Source of the DNA: Pezicula radicicola
Lineage: Eukaryota > Ascomycota > Leotiomycetes > Helotiales > Dermateaceae
NCBI GenBank assembly: GCA_003008705.1
Contig: PDUO01000004.1
Span: 1,674,001-1,738,000 of the forward strand
Reading direction: 5' to 3'
Length of the DNA stretch: 64,000 bases
Position 1 is the stretch's first letter; every line of letters begins with the position of its first letter. A model generated the notes under the pieces. The model saw only the letters and a list, made by a program, of their open reading frames with translations, had not been told where the DNA came from and made no database searches. Position numbers and translations under genes: made by a program. Of this stretch, positions 59,044 to 64,000 are shown one piece after another.

Positions 59044-59946
59044 AAGTATAGTTAGTACTGAAAATAACGTAATGAAGGTGTACTAAGTGATGAATTGATA
59101 CGATTGTAATATTACATCGGCTTTGTAAACTGTGGTACTATGCTGTTGTATGAGAAAGTTAGTGAGCGATAGTACTCTTAGGTTCTAAGTCATGGCTTGA
59201 GTATACGGTCGGTTTAGGTGAGTACCTACCGTTTTCAGTTACTGCTGTATTTCTAAGTACCGTAGGAAGCAAGCATCCGTTAAGAGTGCTGTTGCTTGGA
59301 GACTCGACCATTTCAGTTGTAGCTCGAGGCGAGCCGGATTTGTCTCCGAGGCAAAGCTACTCCAAAGTACAGTACTGTAGGGTCGGGTTAACCTGTCTCT
59401 TGACTTTACGCTTTGACCTAAGTGGTTAGTATTTTACTTCCGTAGGATGTTCTAGTTCCGGTGGAATATCACATCGTACTGGACGATGTTCTGCGGAATT
59501 CGATACTGGTACGGGACTAGTATAGTAACGGTTGAATTTAGTAAGTGATTTGATTTCATTACGAAAGTACTGTAAGATTACTGACTTTGATTTAGATGAC
59601 TGACTTAATTTGTGAGGTGGATAACTTGGCTAACCTATGTAATTTACTCATTTTCAGGAACTCACTTAATTGGAAGTTTGTCATATCGAAGTTACCATCC
59701 AAAAAAAAAAGCATAACACATTCAACACGGCGACAGACCAATGATGGAAATCAGTTCATATTGCGTCCATTACAAAATGCTGCATTTCGCAGGTAAGCCA
59801 CAAGGACCTTCTTTGTCTTTGGTTTCGGGCGTTTGGGGGGTATTTTTCGCAGTAGAAGCACCATTACTCGACGACTCTCCCACTTTCTTCTCTCCTCCGC
59901 TCCCTTCCTTCACACCATTGCTAGCCCCAGCCTGGGTATCGTGCAG
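59044..59946. other. convergent intergenic region
   Basis: About 900 bases between the helicase stop and the reductase stop (facing). The stretch 59200-59560 is full of GTAC/GGTAC words and CGGT/ACCG pairs. The right edge (59806-59853) is the parent of an inverted copy near 62.35 kb. Confidence 0.4.
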
Positions 59947-60836
59947 TCAAAAGTTAACCTTGTTGATGGCTTCGCCGAATGACTGGCCGTGAATAGTGGC
60001 GAGCTCGAGTTCGAGAGGGGATGGTTGACGGGATCCATCAGCAGCCTAGACGCCAAGTTAGTAACGGCTTTTGTATTGTTAAGTATGACAATGCTTACGC
60101 TGAAAGTTCCAGCTCCCCATGGAGAACCACCGCGAACCTCAGTAATGTTGGATAGCTGAGCAAAAGAGTTCTTGTATCCGAGAGGAACATAGATGATACC
60201 GTGATGAGCCAATGTAGACAAGGCAGCAATAGCAGTGCTCTCCTGTCCACCACCGGCGGAACCAGACGAGACGAAAATCCCAGCGTATTTGCCCCAGTAC
60301 TTTCCTCCGGCCCATTGACTACCAGTCGTGTCCCAGAATGCCTTCCATTGAGCTGGGAAGTTGCCGTATCTGGTTGGGATACCGATGAGGAATGCATCGT
60401 ACTTCTCGAGGGTTGCGGCATCTATGGTTGGAATCTCGGTGTTCTTGGGTGGTGCGTACATCTTGGTGAGGACTTCTTGAGGGAGGGTCTCTGCGACTCT
60501 GGGTGGGGAGCGTTAGTTTTGAATTGAGCGACTTTGTAATTGAGGCTTCCAGCTGTTGTGGGAATTTTGAACTTACTGGTAGAGATCAGCCTCGATACCA
60601 GCCTTCTTGAGGCCTTCCTTCTCGGCCTCGGCAAGCTTGGCGATGTGGCCGTACATGGAGTACTTTTTAGAAAGTTAGCAAATGAAATGATTCTGGTGAT
60701 TGACTTGTTGTGATGAGACTGTATCCATTGGTTTGGATGGGCTGTTGCTTTGAAGCTCACAGGTTATGGCGGGGTATGGCGGGGTAAGCAAATAAAGTCC
60801 GAGACCTACAAAGACGATAGCAACCTTGGGAGCCAT
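59947..60836 (-). CDS. PST2: flavodoxin-like NAD(P)H:quinone oxidoreductase (WrbA type)
   Basis: FMN-dependent two-electron quinone reductase of the WrbA/Pst2/Ycp4 family, protecting against redox-cycling quinones, often at eisosomes in yeasts. Four exons, 60836-60810, 60662-60577, 60498-60099 and 60045-59947; 203 residues, typical length. The start [20 protein letters not shown] joins the FMN phosphate loop (SMYGHI) across the first intron. Further FMN contacts: [18 protein letters not shown], the [12 protein letters not shown] loop, and [11 protein letters not shown]. The end [12 protein letters not shown] is family-like. Choice among yeast paralogues PST2, RFS1 and YCP4 is not certain. A scrambled partial copy lies about 1.5 kb upstream. 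Confidence 0.95.
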
Positions 60837-63312
60837 TGTGAGAGATTGATAGTCAATTGACGAGTGCGAGGTGTAGAGGAGTTTGGAGGGAAGATGCGAA
60901 TGATGGTCCAGAGTTGGAATGGAGAATGGAGGATAAAAGACGAGATGGGCGTTTCTCTTTATATTCAGCAATCCAGCCCATCCTCCAACAAGCCCAGGCC
61001 AGCAAGTAAGCAAGCAAGGTACCCGAACCCGGGTTCCATTTGGGATCGTGTGTGCATGGGCAAAGGCGCAGGGGCCTAAGAAATCCAATTGATTGGGTGA
61101 GATGGCAGAGAGTGGGAATTCAGATGACAAGTAGCCAATCAGCAGCCTGTTTCACATGCCCGACGATTACATAGCCCTTAGAAAGCATGAATAAAAAGTG
61201 GCAAAAGCATCGCAAAGTCGAACTGTTCCTTTCAACTACTGACTGATGCTCACCAAACCCAGCTTGGGTGTCTTATAAATCACTTTGATTGGCCCACCAG
61301 TTCGGTTTTGGTAGCTGACATAGCGAGAAAACCATCACCGTAACCCCACTCCTGGATATCGACATCGCCATTGCCCTCGTATAATTCGTCGTTTTTGCAA
61401 AGTATAATTAATGGTATTGATTACTTTGCAGTTCTTGAGTTTGGTCTTCGACCTCATTCGAGCGTTCATGCTCTCATGCTCTCATCTCCATGGTCAAACG
61501 AATGTTCGAGAAAATCGCATCGCAAGAGTTGCGAGGATACCAATCATAGATCTAAACGCTGTCCTCCAACGGAACCTTCTTCTTTTCGGGTTCTCTTGAC
61601 GAACATTCCTTTCCAGAGTCATATCTCGGCCGAAGTTGCTATGTATTCACTCTCGCTTTCACGAATTCCTGAGTACATCCACGGCACAGAATTTGTCTAT
61701 GAGTCGTGACTGAACTTAGCGGCCGCTCCCCGGTTGCGGCACAGTCGGACAGATCGTATCGTATGTGGTAGTACGGTACCGGTAGTCGGTATGCCATCCT
61801 AGACATGCCGTGGCGACGCCAGACCACACGAGTCCTTCAATGGTCTTAGGACGCACTTCCAGTTCTGGCATGCTGCAAAGCTTGAGGCAAAGGTCATCCC
61901 ACCACAAGATTTACGACTAGTAACACTACCAGTACAAGCAGATGGGATTAGCCCTGAGTGTGAAATGGCGAATGTATCATGCGATGGAAGCCATCAAACC
62001 TGTCTAGCTACGAGCATACCTCTTCCACGAACATTTATTTAGCTCCTGATAGCTTGAGGTGTTATTATTTTTCATGTTGTCTTTATTGCGTTAGAATCTA
62101 GCTGCAACAGTGTTTTTACAGGGTGTATACTTTTCAATGAATTTGCGTAGTTAGGTCTAGCTAATCAGTATAATTCAATAGCGGTATATCTTGTGTGTTT
62201 AGCCTCTACTAATAGCTAGAGGGTATCATGTTCTTAGCTAGATAGCTTATATCAAATTATGGTATCCATCTACTAATACTTCGCAATAAGATATTAGACA
62301 ATTCTTCCCTAGGAAGAGATGATGATAATAATAATGTTTTCACTAACGGGTTTCTGCTGCAAAAAATACCCCCCGAACGCCAGAATCAAAGACAAAGAAG
62401 GTTTGAGGCAATTCCATTGAGCCGAGACGTTGCCGTATCTAGTTAGGATACCGATGAGGAAATGTGGTGCTCTCTGAAGCTAGAACAACAACGAAATCAC
62501 AACTCGCTGAAGTCATAGCAACAGGAGACAAGCTTAAGGTGGCCACATTCCACAATCCCCATCTGACGCAAAATTACAGAACATCTCTGGGAAAGAAAGC
62601 ACTTTTGTTTGGAGGGTGAATCTCCACAACTTTATGCTATCTTTTAGTGGAGGCTGGCGGAAGCAGTAGTACGCTGGCACGTGAGCTCATCCGTCGTCCG
62701 CGGCGTAATGTTTGTAATTCACAGCAAATGAGTGGTGTTTGGGGAAGATCTCCCACAAAATGCCGATACTTTCCTGCGATGAGGGGGCAATGGTGTGCCA
62801 AGAGTGAAATTCGTGGGGTAATAAAGCACCGAAGCGAGCTAAAATAAAAAGGCCCTCCTCCCCATCAGGTCCCAAGTCTCTCATCCGCTTCCGCCCATCT
62901 TCCATCTTCCATCTTCCGCCCTGACAGTCAGGACTCCAGTTGGCAAATAAAATTGATGATGACCAACATAAAACCGTCCTCTATCAGTTTTTAAAGGTTC
63001 AAAAACTTCACTGCTCTCCGTTTTGCTTCCAGGATAATAGCCCACTCAAGTGCCGACTCAGCCGGTCTTTTATACTACCCTCCTGAAATCTTCTCTGCAG
63101 ACTGCATGTCGCTGAAAGAGGGTCGGCATCTACTCTGAGATATCACTTAGATTAGAGGAGATATATAAGACTTCCCTTCCTTGGCTCCCGGATGTTACTT
63201 TTGAGACTACCATATCACACTATATATTTTTATCACTCCATTAAAACTACCAATACAGCGTTGATTATCTCTTTGTAAAATTTTTATACCCCATACCAAT
63301 CACCCTTCCAAA
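60837..63312. other. intergenic with reductase relic
   Basis: About 2.5 kb between divergent starts. The left 250 bases form the reductase promoter. 62000-62350 is AT/TA-rich (TAGCTA words) and resembles decayed repeat DNA. The relic at 62352-62468 is listed separately. The last ~150 bases before 63313 form the monooxygenase promoter and leader. Confidence 0.45.
62352..62468. pseudogene. scrambled fragment of the WrbA-type reductase locus
   Basis: 62352-62403 matches, in inverted orientation, the sequence just 3' of the reductase stop (59806-59853); shared words include AATACCCCCC/GGGGGGTATT and AAAGACAAAGAAGG/CCTTCTTTGTCTTT. Directly next to it, 62411-62468 matches reductase exon 3 (60343-60394) in direct orientation: TTCCATTGAG, GTTGCCGTATCT and GGATACCGATGAGGAA are identical. 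In the second part TGGTTGGGAT has become TAGTTAGGAT, that is CpA to TpA on the other strand, a RIP-type change. About 50 bases each, so no function remains. Confidence 0.7.
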
Positions 63313-64000
63313 ATGGCACCCACAAACACACCCAAGAAACCCTTCCACATCGCCGTATGTGGAGGAGGTATAGGAGGACTCTGCATGACAATCGGACTCT
63401 TGCATCAAAACATCTCCTGCAAAGTCTACGAAGCAGCACCAGCATTCGCAGAAATTGGAGCCGGGGTATCCTTTGGTCCCAATGCCGTAAGAGCCATGTC
63501 TCTACTTGATCCAGCCATCAAATCCGGGTACGATAAAAGAGCAACGAGAAACGCATGGCCTTCAAAACAACCTAACTGGTTCGATTTCCGGATTGGCATG
63601 AAAGAGGAGGGATGGAAGGATTTTAAGGTAAATGGGGGGAAAGCACCTGCTAAGGAAGGGGATGAGGTTACGGAAGTTAAGGCGGGTGATATTGGGCAAT
63701 CGAGTGTTCATCGAGCTCATTTTTTGGATGAGTTAGTTAAGTTGGTTCCTAATGAGGTTGCGGAGTTTGGGAAGAGGGTTGAGAAGGTAGAGAGGAGGGA
63801 TGATGGGAAGATGCAGCTAACTTTTCATGATGGGTCTACTGCTGAGGCTGATGCCGTTATTGGATGTGATGGTGTTAAATCGAGAACGAGACAGATCCTT
63901 TTGGGTGAAGATCATCCTGCTGTTCAACCGGTCTTTTCGGGTATTTATGCTTATCGGGGTTTGATTCCTATGGAAAAGGCTGTTGGTGTTGTGGGTGAGG
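63313..64000 (+). CDS. FAD-dependent monooxygenase (salicylate-hydroxylase-like), partial
   Basis: Starts at ATG 63313 and is open to the end of the window (229 codons). Class A flavoprotein monooxygenase using NAD(P)H and oxygen on aromatic or similar substrates. The dinucleotide-binding motif is at residues 14-22 (VCGGGIGGL), followed by GVSFGPNAVRAMSLLD typical of the family, an arginine-containing loop (SSVHRAHFLDELVKLVP), and the DG motif AVIGCDGVKSRTR near residue 195 that contacts FAD and NAD(P)H. The C-terminal substrate part with the GD motif lies beyond the window. Substrate unknown. No intron is needed in the visible part. Confidence 0.92.
   Translation, partial: MAPTNTPKKPFHIAVCGGGIGGLCMTIGLLHQNISCKVYEAAPAFAEIGAGVSFGPNAVRAMSLLDPAIKSGYDKRATRNAWPSKQPNWFDFRIGMKEEGWKDFKVNGGKAPAKEGDEVTEVKAGDIGQSSVHRAHFLDELVKLVPNEVAEFGKRVEKVERRDDGKMQLTFHDGSTAEADAVIGCDGVKSRTRQILLGEDHPAVQPVFSGIYAYRGLIPMEKAVGVVGE

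Noticed and set aside
1..64000. CRISPR arrays, prokaryotic operons, rRNA genes, intact transposons
   Set aside because: None seen; gene structure is plainly that of a fungus with spliceosomal introns.

Overview
The window is nuclear DNA of a filamentous ascomycete. Genes carry several short introns (about 45-130 bases, GT...AG, CTAAC-like branch sites), intergenic spaces are moderate, and the products are recognisably fungal (Snt2 with BAH/PHD/SANT, Rtc3-type SBDS protein, carboxypeptidase S1, polo kinase, Opa3). Gene content and style suggest Leotiomycetes, perhaps a Botrytis/Sclerotinia relative; this placement is an inference. Exon borders were joined by hand from splice signals, reading phase and family motifs, and in each multi-exon model the exon lengths sum to a whole number of codons.

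Layout. 1-117: acidic C-terminal end of a + gene. 826-8042: FAN1 nuclease (-) diverging from the COMPASS subunit Sdc1 (+) over a 209-base spacer, then ribosomal protein S13 (-) and an unrecognised Q-rich protein (-). 8.2-8.65 kb: a decayed ~180-bp tandem repeat. 9009-16056: polo kinase (-) diverging from OPA3 (+), then an unknown gene (+) and the SBDS-domain Rtc3 homologue (+). 18162-18712: small four-helix membrane protein (-). 18.7-25.8 kb: a gene desert whose right half is AT/TpA-rich and looks RIP-decayed; it holds a composite of two nested tRNA-like sequences. 25863-32778: RhoGEF (-), proteasome chaperone Nas2 (+) and Ran GTPase (+). 34029-41857: secreted serine carboxypeptidase in 13 exons including a 15-base microexon (+), a Yox1-like homeobox factor (+), and a frame-broken leucine-rich-repeat gene. 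44525-47755: an MDR oxidoreductase and a GNAT acetyltransferase (+). 48099-53671: the large chromatin protein Snt2 (-). 55246-63312: HELQ-type DNA repair helicase (+), a flavodoxin-like quinone reductase (-), and a scrambled partial copy of that reductase 1.5 kb upstream. 63313-end: start of an FAD monooxygenase.

The genes are mostly housekeeping: genome maintenance (FAN1, HELQ), chromatin (Sdc1, Snt2), cell cycle (polo, homeobox factor), nuclear transport (Ran), Rho signalling, proteasome assembly and translation. I see no biosynthetic cluster, intact transposon, CRISPR array or rRNA. I did not find a clearly new multi-gene system. The most unusual signals are the nested tRNA-like element, the scrambled and RIP-marked reductase fragment, the broken LRR gene, the decayed tandem repeat, and the split GATA-like motif in Snt2.
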